Source: Methylobacterium aquaticum (GTDB lineage: Bacteria > Pseudomonadota > Alphaproteobacteria > Rhizobiales > Beijerinckiaceae). Taken from it: 64,000 nt of DNA. The position numbers were made by a program, and so were the translations under genes. The notes below the pieces were generated by a model. The model worked only from the letters and a program-made list of their open reading frames with translations. It made no database searches and had not been told where the DNA came from. Shown in pieces: positions 8,492 to 18,258 of this stretch; within the stretch, counting starts at the first letter, position 1; every line of letters begins with the position of its first letter. The stretch covers positions 1,324,001-1,388,000 of the forward strand of contig NZ_CP043627.1 of the NCBI RefSeq assembly GCF_016804325.1, written 5' to 3'.

Positions 8492-9436
8492 ATGACTGAG
8501 GCGGAGCCTGCCACGGCGTCCCCCCTGGTGGGCCTCGCCGCCGTGATCCTGGCGGCGACGCCCGACGAGCCGCGGGTGCTCACCGTCCCGGTGGCCGGCC
8601 AGCCCGAGGGCCGGGGCGAGGGCCTGCCCGCCGGCCCGCTGGAACCGGCCCACCCGACGCTGGAACGGGGCCTGCGCGCCTGGGTCGAGCGCCAGACCGG
8701 CCAAACCCTCGGCTATGTCGAGCAGCTCTACACCTTCGGTGACCGCAACCGCCGGCCCGGGACGGGCGATGGCGGCCGGCACGCCCTCTCGGTCGCCTAT
8801 CTCGCCCTGGTGCGCGAGGCGCGGCCCGCCGCCGATTCGGCCTGGCACTGCTGGTACCGGTACTTCCCCTACGAGGATCGGCGGGCCGGGCGCCCGCCCG
8901 CCCTCGACGCGCTCCAGGCCCGGCTCGAGGCCTGGGCCGCCGCCGCGCCCGACCCGGAGGAGGAGCGCCGCCGCCGCGACCGGATCGGCCTGACCTTCGG
9001 CAGCGCCGGGAGCGGCTGGAACGAGGAACGGGTGCTGGAGCGCTACGAGCTTCTGTTCGAGGCCGGGCTGGTGCCGGAGGCGGGCGCTCCCGACACCCTC
9101 GCCGGCCAGGCCATGGCCCTCGATCACCGCCGCATGCTCGCCACGGCGCTCGGGCGCCTGCGCGGCAAGATCAAGTACCGGCCGGTGGTGTTCGAGGTGA
9201 TGCCGCCGGCCTTCACCCTCGGCCAGCTCCAGCTCGTGGTCGAGGCCCTGTCGGGCATCCTCCTGCACAAGCAGAACTTTCGCCGCCTCGTCGCCCAGCA
9301 GGGTCTCGTGGAGGAGACCGACGCGATCACCGCCGAGACCGGCGGCCGCCCCGCCCGGCTGATGCGCTTCCGCCGCGAGGTGCTGCTGGAACGCCCCGCC
9401 CCGGGCCTGCGCCTCTCGGCCGGCCGCCTCGCCTGA
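8492..9436 (+). CDS. nadQ: NadQ-like regulator of NAD biosynthesis (Nudix-like plus winged helix)
   Basis: This 314-residue protein has an N-terminal Nudix-like fold (LVGLAAVILAATPDEPRVLTV, VERQTGQTLGYVEQLYTFGD) that lacks a recognisable intact Nudix catalytic box. The C-terminal part has LRGKIKYRPVVFEVMPPAFT and FTLGQLQLVVEALSGI, with QNFRRLV as a possible recognition helix. This matches the alphaproteobacterial regulator family named NadQ, a relative of NrtR, which represses nadABC. The assignment is supported by position: it sits directly upstream of nadABC, and the 100 bp between them contains two similar palindromes. The Nudix-like domain probably senses an NAD-related metabolite. Confidence 0.75.
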   Translation: MTEAEPATASPLVGLAAVILAATPDEPRVLTVPVAGQPEGRGEGLPAGPLEPAHPTLERGLRAWVERQTGQTLGYVEQLYTFGDRNRRPGTGDGGRHALSVAYLALVREARPAADSAWHCWYRYFPYEDRRAGRPPALDALQARLEAWAAAAPDPEEERRRRDRIGLTFGSAGSGWNEERVLERYELLFEAGLVPEAGAPDTLAGQAMALDHRRMLATALGRLRGKIKYRPVVFEVMPPAFTLGQLQLVVEALSGILLHKQNFRRLVAQQGLVEETDAITAETGGRPARLMRFRREVLLERPAPGLRLSAGRLA

Positions 9437-9477
9437 CGAGGCAGCCGGAGCGTCGACATGCGGCGTCTCGCCGCACT

Positions 9478-9496
9478 TATGCTCACATCAAGCATA
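9478..9496. promoter_or_regulatory. nadA: Candidate NadQ operator 1
   Basis: TATGCTCACATCAAGCATA has inverted arms TATGCT / AGCATA. It resembles a second palindrome about 59 bp downstream (centre to centre). Both lie between nadQ and nadA. Confidence 0.6.
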
Positions 9497-9537
9497 TCTG
9501 GACAGGACGAAACCGGCGGATTAGCCTAGCCGGGTAA

Positions 9538-9554
9538 ATGCTCACTATGAGCAT
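9538..9554. promoter_or_regulatory. nadA: Candidate NadQ operator 2, overlapping an upstream in-frame ATG of nadA
   Basis: ATGCTCACTATGAGCAT is a near-perfect palindrome (ATGCTC / GAGCAT). It contains two ATG triplets that could be mistaken for start codons of nadA. Its similarity to the 9478 site argues that it is an operator and that translation starts downstream at 9571. Confidence 0.65.
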
Positions 9555-9570
9555 ATCCCGGGAGGCCGGA

Positions 9571-10569
9571 ATGAACGCGATGACCGGAGGGGCGGCGCTG
9601 CTGCCCGAGGCGGAGCTCTACGAGCGCGTGCGCCACCACGTGCCGGCCTTCGAATGGCCGGCGCTCGCCGGCGACGTGGCGGCGATCCGGGCGCTCAAGC
9701 GCGAGCGCAACGCCGTGGTGCTGGCCCACAACTACCAGGCGCCGGAGATCTTCCACACTGTGGCGGACATCGTCGGGGACAGCCTGGCACTGGCCCGCGA
9801 GGCCGCCCGGACGGACGCCGACGTGATCGTGCTCGCCGGCGTGCATTTCATGGCCGAGACGGCGAAGATCCTGAACCCGGGCAAGACCGTGCTGATCCCG
9901 GACCCGGCGGCCGGCTGCTCGCTCGCGGATTCGATCACCGCGGCGGATGTCCGCGCCCTGCGGCGGCGCCATCCCGGCGTTCCGGTGGTGACCTACGTCA
10001 ACACCTCCGCCGCCGTGAAAGCCGAATCCGACCTCTGCTGCACCTCCGGCAATGCGAAGGCCGTGGTCGAATCCCTCGGGGTCGACCGGGTGCTGATGCT
10101 GCCCGACGAGTACCTGGCGCAGAACGTCCAGGCCGAGCTGCCCCACATCGAGATCCTGACCTGGGCCGGCCATTGCGAGGTCCACGAGCGCTTCACCGCG
10201 CAGGACATCCGCGAGGCGCGCGAGGCCTATCCGGGCGTGACCGTGCTCGCCCACCCGGAATGCCCGCCCGCCGTCGTGGCCGAGGCCGATTTCGCCGGTT
10301 CGACCGCGGCGATGCAGGATTACGTCGAGACCCGCCGGCCGGCGCAGGTGGTGATGATCACCGAATGCGCGATGGCCGACAACCTGGCGGTCCGCAATCC
10401 GGACGTCGCGTTCGTCAAGCCGTGCAACCTCTGCCCGCACATGAAGCGGATGAGCTTAGGCAAGATCCGGCGCAGCCTGGAGACCATGACCCACGCGGTC
10501 ACGGTGCCCGACGACCTGATCGCGCCGGCACGTCGCGCGGTCGAGCGCATGCTTGCGGTGCGGCCGTGA
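9571..10569 (+). CDS. nadA: Quinolinate synthase A
   Basis: NadA condenses iminoaspartate (from NadB) with dihydroxyacetone phosphate to quinolinate using a [4Fe-4S] cluster. The 332-residue protein shows [82 protein letters not shown] and [12 protein letters not shown]. The three cluster cysteines are expected in the DLCCTS, HPEC and CNLCPHM blocks. ATG 9571 is chosen because GGGAGG lies 5 bases upstream; an in-frame ATG at 9538 falls inside the second operator. It begins the nadABC operon and is followed by nadB, which starts inside its last codons. Confidence 0.95.
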   Translation: MNAMTGGAALLPEAELYERVRHHVPAFEWPALAGDVAAIRALKRERNAVVLAHNYQAPEIFHTVADIVGDSLALAREAARTDADVIVLAGVHFMAETAKILNPGKTVLIPDPAAGCSLADSITAADVRALRRRHPGVPVVTYVNTSAAVKAESDLCCTSGNAKAVVESLGVDRVLMLPDEYLAQNVQAELPHIEILTWAGHCEVHERFTAQDIREAREAYPGVTVLAHPECPPAVVAEADFAGSTAAMQDYVETRRPAQVVMITECAMADNLAVRNPDVAFVKPCNLCPHMKRMSLGKIRRSLETMTHAVTVPDDLIAPARRAVERMLAVRP

Positions 10570-12124
10570 GCGGGGATCGCGTCGTCGTGGTGGGGGCCGG
10601 CGTCGCCGGCCTCGCCACGGCCCTGCGGCTTTCGCCCCTGCCGGTCACGCTGGTGAGCGCCGCGGCGCTGGGCGAGGAGACGGCGACGGCCTGGGCGCAG
10701 GGCGGGATCGCGGCGGCGATCGGCGATGACGACGACCCCGCCCTCCACGCCGCCGACACCCTGGCGGCGGGGGCGGGCCTGAGCGACGGGGAGGTGGCGC
10801 GCTGCGTCGCCGAGGCCGGGCCCGGCCTGATCGCGTGGCTGACCGGCCTGGGCCTCGCCTTCGATCGCGGGCCGGACGGAAACCTCGCGCTGGGCCTCGA
10901 GGCGGCGCATGGCCGGCGCCGGATCGTCAAGGCGGGGGCGACGCCACCGGCGCGGCGGTCCTGGCGGTGCTGGGCCGGGCGGCCCTGGCGTGTCCGTCGA
11001 TCTCCGTCGTGGTCGGGCACGCCCGCACCCTGATGCAGGACGAGGCGGGCCGGGTCACCGGCCTTATCGCCGAGACCGCCCACGGCCCCCTCCCCCTGCC
11101 GGCCCGCGCCGTGGTGCTGGCGACGGGCGGGCTCGGCGGCCTCTACCGCTCGACCACGAACCCGGCCGGCGCGGTCGGCTCCGGCCTCGCCTTGGCGGCC
11201 CGGGCCGGCGCGGTGCTGCGCGACGTCGAGTTCGTGCAGTTCCACCCGACGGCGATCGCGACCCGGACGGATGGTCCCCTGCCGCTCGCCACCGAGGCCC
11301 TGCGGGGCGAGGGCGCGGTCCTGGTCGACGCCGCGGGGGCCCGGGTGATGGCGGGGATCGCCGGGGCCGAGCTGGCGCCGCGGGACGTGGTCGCCCGGGC
11401 CATCGCGGCGCGCACGATCCGCGGCGAGGCGGTCTTCCTCGATGCCCGCCGCCTCGACGTGGCGCGGCGCTTCCCCACGGTGGCGGCGCTGTGCCGGGCG
11501 GCCGGCCTCGATCCGGCCGCGCAGCCGATCCCGGTGCGGCCGGCGGCCCACTACCACATGGGCGGCATCCGGGTGGACGGGCACGGCCGGTCCTCGCTTC
11601 CGGGACTCTGGGCCTGCGGCGAGGTCGCCGCCACGGGGTTGCACGGGGCGAACCGCCTCGCCAGCAACTCGCTCCTCGAGGCGATGGCCTTCGCAAGCCC
11701 GATCGCGGCGGACATCCAGGCCGGCGCTCCCGCCGGCCCCGGGCAAAGGTCTGGGCAAGGGTCTGGGCAAGCGGCTTGGCAAGCGGCCGCGCCGCTCCCC
11801 TCCTCCCTGCCGGATGCCCTGCCGGAGATCCGCGCCCTGATGGAGGCCGAGGTCGGGCTGGTGCGCCACGAGGCCGGGCTCGCCCGGGCGGTCCGGCGCC
11901 TCGCCGCCCTGGCGCAAGCGGGTTCGGCGGAGGCGGTCACCGGCCTTCTGGTGGCAACGGCCGCCCTCCGACGCCGGGAGAGCCGCGGCGCCCATTGGCG
12001 GGCCGACCATCCGGGGCAGCATGCGCCTCGCTCGACCGAGATCACGCTGTCTCAGGCCTTCACTCAGGCCGCGTCCGTCGCGGACGCGGCCCCCCGACCC
12101 GCCCGACTCCAGGAGGTCCCATGA
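10566..12124 (+). CDS. nadB: L-aspartate oxidase, frameshifted
   Basis: NadB is the FAD enzyme that oxidises aspartate to iminoaspartate for NadA. The N-terminal part, from GTG 10566, has the FAD-binding [14 protein letters not shown] and the [15 protein letters not shown] block. At about 10934-10938 (GCGGGGGCGACG) the frame changes: the expected AGGDATGAA motif is split, and the protein continues in another frame with [44 protein letters not shown] and [13 protein letters not shown]. One added G restores a 519-residue protein. Every catalytic block is present, so a one-base sequencing deletion is more likely than decay, since loss of NadB would disable an otherwise intact operon. The stop overlaps the nadC start (ATGA). 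Confidence 0.88.
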
Positions 12125-12993
12125 CCGACGCCACCCGCATGTCACCCCTGCCGCCGCTGCCGCGCCTGATGGTCGAGCCGATCGTCCGGGCGGCCCTGCT
12201 GGAGGATCTCGGCCGGGCCGGCGACCTCACCACCGACAGCATCGTCCCAGCCGAGGCCCGGTTCTCCGGCGCCATCGTCGCCCGCCAGTCCGGGGTCGTG
12301 GCGGGGACGCTCACCGCCCTGCTGGCCTTCGAGCTGCTCGACCCGGCGATCCGGGTCCGGATCCTGCGGCCGGACGGCAGCGCGATCGCCCCGGGCGAGG
12401 CGGTGATCGCCCTCGACGGCCCGGCCCGGGCGATCCTCTCCGCCGAGCGCGTCGCCCTCAACCTGCTCTGCCGGCTGTCCGGGGTGGCGACCGCCACCGC
12501 CTCGCTGGTCGAGGCGGCGCAGCCCTACGGGAAGGCCCGCATCGTCTGCACCCGCAAGACCACGCCGGGCCTGCGCAGCCTGGAGAAGCACGCGGTGCGG
12601 GCCGGGGGCGGAGCGAACCACCGCTTCGGCCTCGACGACGCGGTTCTGATCAAGGACAACCACGTCGCGGTGGCGGGCGGCGTCGGCCCGGCGATCCGGC
12701 GGGCCCGCGCGAGCGTCGGGCATCTCGTGAAGATCGAGGTCGAGGTCGATACCCTGGCGCAGCTCGACGAGGCCCTGGCGGTCGGCGCCGACGCGGTGCT
12801 CCTCGACAACATGACGCCGGAGACCTTGAGCCGGGCGGTGGCGATGATCGACGGGCGGGCGGTCAGCGAGGCCTCGGGCCGGATCACCCGCGAGACCGTC
12901 GGCGCCGTCGCGGCATCCGGGGTCGACCTGATCTCGACCGGCTGGATCACCCACAGCGCGCCGATCGTCGATCTGGGGCTCGACGTAGCTTGA
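12121..12993 (+). CDS. nadC: Quinolinate phosphoribosyltransferase (decarboxylating)
   Basis: NadC converts quinolinate and PRPP to nicotinate mononucleotide. The 290-residue protein shows [16 protein letters not shown] near the N-terminus, [74 protein letters not shown] and [13 protein letters not shown]. These include the basic and acidic residues that hold quinolinate and PRPP. Length is typical. The ATG overlaps the nadB stop by four bases, completing the nadABC operon. Confidence 0.95.
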   Translation: MTDATRMSPLPPLPRLMVEPIVRAALLEDLGRAGDLTTDSIVPAEARFSGAIVARQSGVVAGTLTALLAFELLDPAIRVRILRPDGSAIAPGEAVIALDGPARAILSAERVALNLLCRLSGVATATASLVEAAQPYGKARIVCTRKTTPGLRSLEKHAVRAGGGANHRFGLDDAVLIKDNHVAVAGGVGPAIRRARASVGHLVKIEVEVDTLAQLDEALAVGADAVLLDNMTPETLSRAVAMIDGRAVSEASGRITRETVGAVAASGVDLISTGWITHSAPIVDLGLDVA

Positions 12994-13066
12994 AAAGCTG
13001 CGCGGGCAATATCGGGATTCGCAAGTTTCGGGCGAACCCGATGACCCTCCCTCCCGCCTCATCCTG

Positions 13067-13315
13067 AGAGCCTGTTTGAGCGTGATTTCTACCCAATATT
13101 TGAGGCAGACGGGATCATCCTACCCGCTAACCTCATCCTGAGGTGCGAACGAAGTGAGCCTCGAAGGAGGGCTCCAAGGATCGCAGAGGCTTCTGGAGCC
13201 CTCCTTCGAGGTCAGTCGATCTGCGATCGACTGACACCTCAGGATGAGGTGGAATGGTAGGATATCTCCTGATTTTTCTCAGTTTTCGTCAAATCACGAT
13301 GCTCAAACAGGCTCT
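13067..13315 (+). repeat. MITE-like element A, copy 2 (249 bp)
   Basis: The same 15-bp terminal inverted repeats bound it (AGAGCCTGTTTGAGC at 13067-13081; GCTCAAACAGGCTCT at 13301-13315). It is nearly identical to copy 1 over its length, with a short internal deletion. It lies after the nadC stop and immediately before repeat B copy 2. Confidence 0.85.
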
Positions 13316-13323
13316 GAGGTGTT

Positions 13324-13448
13324 ATACCAACAGTCGTTGAAAACGACCTTTGGTTCCGTTCTCGAATTTTCGTCAAGCCTCTGGCTTGGAATCGAAAATT
13401 CGAGATGGGTCAATGGCCCGATGCGTCAGCATCTTGGGCCATTGGTAT
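13324..13448 (+). repeat. Palindromic repeat family B, copy 2
   Basis: Ends ATACCAAC and ATTGGTAT frame the same internal blocks as copy 1 (ACGACCTTTGGTTCCG; GGCCCGATGCGTCAGCATC). It is the best-preserved copy. Confidence 0.85.
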
Positions 13449-13454
13449 TATTCG

Positions 13455-13560
13455 ATCGAAGATCGACTGACCTCGAAGGCGGGCTCCAGAGACCACAGCG
13501 ATCCCTGGAGTTCTCCTTCGAGGCTCGCTCCGTTCGCACCTCGGGATGAGGTCGCGGATG
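13455..13560 (+). repeat. Partial relative of element A's inner palindrome
   Basis: GACCTCGAAGGCGGGCTCC and its inverse block GAGTTCTCCTTCGAGG, followed by GCACCTCGGGATGAGGTCG, match the nested palindrome inside element A but lack the terminal inverted repeats. It may be an old remnant or an independent shorter form. Confidence 0.65.
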
Positions 13561-13725
13561 GGATCAGGTACTGAATCAAATAGGCAGGCTCCAACCCGGC
13601 GCCCGACGCCCCCGCGCGCTTTGCCGCGGTGCAAAGAGACCCGTGCGCGAGCGGGCCCGGTTGTGCTAGGCCCCGCCCCGGGTGGTCGGGAACCGCCGGA
13701 GGTCGCGAGGGGGCGGCGGAACACA

Positions 13726-16158
13726 GTGACGGATCGCCGCGAAACCGACCGCATCGATGCCGAGATCGGCCGCTCGACCCCGAGCCACGATCCGTTCGCC
13801 GCCGCCGTGCGCGCGACGCGGATGCCGATGCTGATCACCGATCCGCACCGGCCCGACAACCCGATCGTCTTCGCCAACGCCGCCTTCACCAAGCTGACCG
13901 GCTACACCCGCGACGAGGTGCTGGGGCAGAATTGCCGCTTCCTCCAGGGGCCGGAGACCGACCGCGCCGACGTGGACAAGATCCGCGACGCGATCGAGCG
14001 CCGCGTGGCGATCGAGATCGACCTCCTCAACCACAAGAAGAACGGCGAGCGGTTCTGGAACCGGCTGCTGATCTCGCCGGTCTTCGACGAGGACGGCACG
14101 CTCACCTATTTCTTCGCCTCGCAGTTCGACGTGACGCTGGAGCGCGAGCGGCTGCGCGACCTCGGCGAGGCCCTGCGCCGGCGCGAGCAGATGCTGGACG
14201 CCCTGGTGCGCTCGTCGTCCGAGGTGCGCTACCGGATCAGCGCCGACTGGAGCCGGCTGTACCAGCTCTCCGGCGGCGACTTCATGGCCGACACGACCTC
14301 GACCAGCAGCGACTGGATCGAGACCTACATCCCGCCGGAGGACCGCCCGGCGCTCAGGGCCGAGATCGCGCGCGCCATCGACACCAAGACCTCCTACAGC
14401 CTCGAGCACCGGGTCTACCTCGCCGACGGCTCGGTCGGCTGGGCCTCGTCCCGGGCGGTGCCGGTGCTCGACGAGCACGGCCGGATCACCGAATGGTACG
14501 GCGCCGCCACGAACATCACCGAGCGCAAGGCCGCCGAGGTCGCCTCGCGCGATCTCACCCTGTCGCTCGGCCGGCAGGTCGCCGACCGCACGGCGGAGCT
14601 GCGCCTCTACGGCGACATCATCCAGTCGAGCGCCGACCCGATCTGCGCCTTCGACACCGAGTTCCGGCTGATCGCCTTCAACCAGGCCCATAGCGACGAA
14701 TTCCACCGGATCTTCGGCCACCGGGTGCGGATCGGCGAGGTGTTTCCCAACCTCTTCCCGCCGGACCAGGCCCCGGTGATGCGCGGCTTCATGGCCCGGG
14801 CGCTCAAAGGCGAATCCTATACGGTCACGGAGGAATTCGGCGACCCGGACCTGGCGAAGCCGGCCTGGGAGGTGTCCTACTCGCCCTTGCGCGACGGCGA
14901 GGGCCGGGTGATCGGCGCGTTCCATTTCGCCAGGGACATCTCCGACCGGCTGCGGGCCGAGACCGAGCTGGCGGCGACCCAGGAGGCGTTGCGCCAGTCG
15001 CAGAAGATGGAGGCGGTGGGCCAGCTCACCGGGGGACTGGCCCACGACTTCAACAACCTGCTCGCCGGCATCTCGGGCTCGCTGGAACTGATGCAGACGC
15101 GCCTCGCCCAGGGCCGCTTCAGCGACGTGGAGCGCTACATGGCGGCGGCGCAAGGCGCCGCGAAGCGCGCCGCGGCACTGACCCACCGGCTGCTCGCCTT
15201 CTCGCGCCGCCAGACCCTCGACCCGCGCCCCACCGACGTCGACCGGCTGGCGCGGGGGATGCAGGAGCTGATCCAGCGCAGCGTCGGGCCCGGCATCGCC
15301 CTCGCGGTGGTCGAGGCGCCCGACGCCTGGCCGGCCCTGGTCGACCCGTCCCAGCTCGAGAACGCGCTCCTCAATCTCTGCCTCAACGCCCGCGACGCGA
15401 TGCCCGACGGCGGGCGCATCACCGTCGAGATCACCAACCGGACGATCGACGCCCCCACCGCCCGCCGGCACGACATGCCCGTGGGCGAATACGTGCGCCT
15501 GCGCGTGACCGATACCGGGACCGGGATGAGCCCGGAGGTGATCGCCCGGGTGTTCGAGCCGTTCTACACCACCAAGCCGATCGGCGAGGGAACGGGCCTG
15601 GGCCTGTCGATGATCTACGGTTTCGCCCAGCAATCCGGCGGGCAGGTGCGCATCGCCTCCCGGGTCGGCGAGGGCACCGCCGTCAGCCTCTACCTGCCGC
15701 GCCATGCCGGCCCGGTGCCGGGCGAGGACGAGACCGGGGCGACCACGCCGTTGCCCCGCTCCGAGGGCGGCGAGACCGTGCTGGTGGTCGACGACGAGCC
15801 GACCGTGCGGATGCTCGTCACCGACATCCTGGAGGACCTCGGCTACACGGCGATCGAGGCCGGCGACAGCGCGGCCGGCCTCGCGGTGCTGCGCTCCGAC
15901 GTGCGGATCGACCTTCTGGTCAGCGATATCGGCCTGCCCGGCGGCATGAACGGCCGCCAGATGGCCGAGGCGGCCCGGGAGACCCGGCCCGACCTCAAGG
16001 TGCTGCTGATCACCGGCTACGCCGAGACCGCCATCCTCGGCAGCGGGACCTTGAGCCCCGGCATGGCGGTGCTGACCAAGCCGTTCTCGATCGAGACGAT
16101 GGCCGCCCGGATCCGCTCGATCATCGAGGCCGGGCGGGAGCGGGAGCGGCGTCTCTGA
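13726..16158 (+). CDS. LOV-PAS sensor hybrid histidine kinase with receiver domain
   Basis: This 810-residue soluble protein has, in order: a LOV domain (about 25-150) with GQNCRFLQG at residues 67-75, where Cys70 is the flavin-adduct cysteine; a PAS/PAC domain (about 165-275); another PAS domain (about 305-420); a HisKA domain with LTGGLAHDFNNLLAG, whose phospho-accepting His is residue 440; a HATPase_c domain with NLCLNARDAMPDGG and GEGTGLGLSMIYGF; and a C-terminal receiver (VLVVDDEPTVRML) with phospho-acceptor Asp734 in LLVSDIGLPGG. LOV domains bind FMN and sense blue light. GTG 13726 is chosen because it starts just before the LOV cap; upstream in-frame codons run into repeats. No downstream response regulator or output gene is adjacent. 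Confidence 0.9.
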   Translation: MTDRRETDRIDAEIGRSTPSHDPFAAAVRATRMPMLITDPHRPDNPIVFANAAFTKLTGYTRDEVLGQNCRFLQGPETDRADVDKIRDAIERRVAIEIDLLNHKKNGERFWNRLLISPVFDEDGTLTYFFASQFDVTLERERLRDLGEALRRREQMLDALVRSSSEVRYRISADWSRLYQLSGGDFMADTTSTSSDWIETYIPPEDRPALRAEIARAIDTKTSYSLEHRVYLADGSVGWASSRAVPVLDEHGRITEWYGAATNITERKAAEVASRDLTLSLGRQVADRTAELRLYGDIIQSSADPICAFDTEFRLIAFNQAHSDEFHRIFGHRVRIGEVFPNLFPPDQAPVMRGFMARALKGESYTVTEEFGDPDLAKPAWEVSYSPLRDGEGRVIGAFHFARDISDRLRAETELAATQEALRQSQKMEAVGQLTGGLAHDFNNLLAGISGSLELMQTRLAQGRFSDVERYMAAAQGAAKRAAALTHRLLAFSRRQTLDPRPTDVDRLARGMQELIQRSVGPGIALAVVEAPDAWPALVDPSQLENALLNLCLNARDAMPDGGRITVEITNRTIDAPTARRHDMPVGEYVRLRVTDTGTGMSPEVIARVFEPFYTTKPIGEGTGLGLSMIYGFAQQSGGQVRIASRVGEGTAVSLYLPRHAGPVPGEDETGATTPLPRSEGGETVLVVDDEPTVRMLVTDILEDLGYTAIEAGDSAAGLAVLRSDVRIDLLVSDIGLPGGMNGRQMAEAARETRPDLKVLLITGYAETAILGSGTLSPGMAVLTKPFSIETMAARIRSIIEAGRERERRL

Positions 16159-16199
16159 AGACGCGTCACGATCGCACCGCGATCGTGACGCGTCTTCAG
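16155..16199 (+). terminator. Perfect 21-bp hairpin overlapping the kinase stop codon
   Basis: Arms CTGAAGACGCGTCACGATCG... (16155-16175) and its exact complement (16179-16199) are separated by a 3-base loop (ACC). The left arm includes the TGA of the kinase gene. No T-run follows. It is probably a strong rho-independent-like terminator or an mRNA 3'-end stabiliser. Confidence 0.7.
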
Positions 16200-16735
16200 G
16201 TGGATCTCGCGTTCCGCATTCGGCTGGAGCAAGAAGATCGGCCTGATCGGCCGCGTCCGGGTCCGAGGGCGGGAGCGGATCGACATGGCCCTCACCTCGA
16301 CAGCCGCAGCCTTCGAATTCGCGCGGCTGTAAAAAAACCTCGGAGCGGGAGCGACCGCCTGATGAGAGCGACGTTTGCGCTGTTGCGCGCATCGGCTCCG
16401 GCGGGGGACGCCGCCGATCGGCGCGAGCGGGCTGCGGTGGTTGCACCGGTCGATTCCGGCCGCTCGCGCAGGCGGTCGAAGTCGAGGGATCCGGACGCCG
16501 ATGAAGAGCGCCCGTCATCGTGAGGGGACGTGGCGATGCGCTCGAGCGAACACGATCGAGAAGGACCACGATTTCATGCAATGATTTACGAAAATTTATC
16601 GGGATAGGGGCGCCGGTAGCCGTGACGACGGCGAATGCCTTCAAGACGCCGACAACTAACGCTTGCAACGACCGCGCCTCGTGCTAAGAACGTCACAACG
16701 TCAGGTTGTGACGCGTCGCGCATGGAGCTGTATGC
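16200..16735. other. Intergenic stretch upstream of the RTX gene
   Basis: About 535 bases have no recognised gene. A short run of A (GCTGTAAAAAAACCTCGG near 16325) follows a weak stem. Composition falls towards the RTX start, and the promoter for that gene presumably lies between 16580 and 16720. Nothing else is supported. Confidence 0.4.
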
Positions 16736-18258
16736 ATGTCGTCCGTTGTCATCGGCACCGGTTCAGGATTCAACACGGCCGGCTTCTTCGTGAGCGATCT
16801 GGGGCAAACGACCGGAAAGCAATTCATCGGTCAGACGGGCCAGACCGGCACCCTCCTCGCCGGGCAATCGCAGACCCAGTTCTCGGCCTTCGAGTTTCAG
16901 TCCAACGGGCTGACCTATCGCTACATCGGCAACTGGCAGGTCGACTTCAACAACGGGATCCTGACCGGCACGGTGAGCGCCAGCGGCTCGTATAGCCGGA
17001 TCGAGGTGTATAGTGGAAACCAGGTTCTGGCCGCGGCGGACATCCAGCCGCGCAGCGTGAACTTCGGAACCGCCTCCGGCGGAGGGGTCCTCGGCTTGGT
17101 GGCCGGGCTCGCCATCGGTGTCGTCGAACTGCTGGTCGGCGCGGCCCCGCAGAACCAGGCCGTGGCGAACCTGACCCTGGACGCGACGCCGGGTCTCAAC
17201 ACCGCGATCTTCGCGGACGGCGTGACGGTGGCCGGCAATGCCGGCCCCGACACGATCGTGGGTTCGGCGGCGCAGGATGTGATCTCGGGCGGCGACGGCA
17301 ACGACACCATCTTCAGCAACACCGCGACTCCGAACGAGACCGGGCACGACGTCGTCTATGCCGGCCTCGGCAACGACAACGTCTACTACGTGCCGAGCAC
17401 GACCGGCTCCACCTTCGTCCTCGGCGGCGGCAACGACAGCATCGCGGCCAGTTCCGGCAACGACGTGATTTACGGCGACCAGGACGGCGAGCTGGCCACC
17501 GACGGGGCGGACTACATCCGCGGCGGACTCGGCAACGACCTCATCTTCGCCGGCGGCGGCAACGACCTGATCCAAGGCGGCCTCGGCGAGGGATCGGACA
17601 CCGTCTTCGGCGGAAGCGGCGACGACACCATCGCCTACAACACGGCCGAGGCCGCACAGGTCCTGAACGGCGGCGCGGGCAACGACCTGATCGTCGGCGG
17701 CTCGGCCGGCGACGTGATCTCCGGCGACGACGGGAACGACGTCATCTTCGGCCAGGGCGGCAACGACACCATTTCCGGCGGCGCCGGCAGCAACAACATC
17801 GACGGCGGCGACGGCAACGACACCATCGTCGCCGGTGCCGGCACGGGCGGCTTCTCCTACGCGGTGGGTGGTGCCGGCGACGACGTCCTGTCGGCGGGTG
17901 CGAACCAGGGTGCCGGGCTGTACGGTGGCACGGGCAACGACACCCTCGTCGGCGGGGACAGGCCGACAACCTGATCGGCGGTTCCGGCATCGACCTCATC
18001 ACCGGCGGCGGCGGATCCGACAACTTCATCTTCAATCGCGCCGACCTCTACGACGGTCTCTACGACGTCATCACCGATCTGAGCGTCGGCGACGCCGTCT
18101 ACCTGCCGACCTCGGTGCAGGCAGATGTCAGCTTCGGTACCTACGACAGCGGGGCACTGATCAATATCGGCAACCAGCACACCATCTACGCGCAGGGCGC
18201 GAGCGTCGTCCAGCTCCAGGCCTCGACGGTGTTCCTGCCCACCGACACGATCGCCTGA
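16736..18258 (+). CDS. RTX-type calcium-binding repeat protein, frameshifted
   Basis: The N-terminal ~160 residues (MSSVVIGTGSGFNTAGFFVS, QFSAFEFQSNGLTYRYIG) have no recognised catalytic domain. From about residue 175 come many nonapeptide repeats of the GGxGxDxIx type (SGGDGNDTIFS, GGLGNDLIFAGGGNDLI, GGAGSNNIDGGDGNDTI). These bind calcium in beta-rolls after secretion. At about 17955 (CGGCGGGGACAGG) the frame is lost. One added base restores ADNLIGGSGIDLITGGGGSDN and a C-terminal end VQLQASTVFLPTDTIA, which looks like a type I secretion signal. The restored protein is 507 residues. No type I secretion genes are adjacent. It could be an adhesin-like or surface protein; no enzymatic role is seen. 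Confidence 0.8.

Noticed and set aside
13666..16668. A 1000-codon open frame on the minus strand opposite the LOV kinase
   Set aside because: It is antisense to a gene with clear domains. High GC removes stops in shadow frames, and its translation is low-complexity without any motif.
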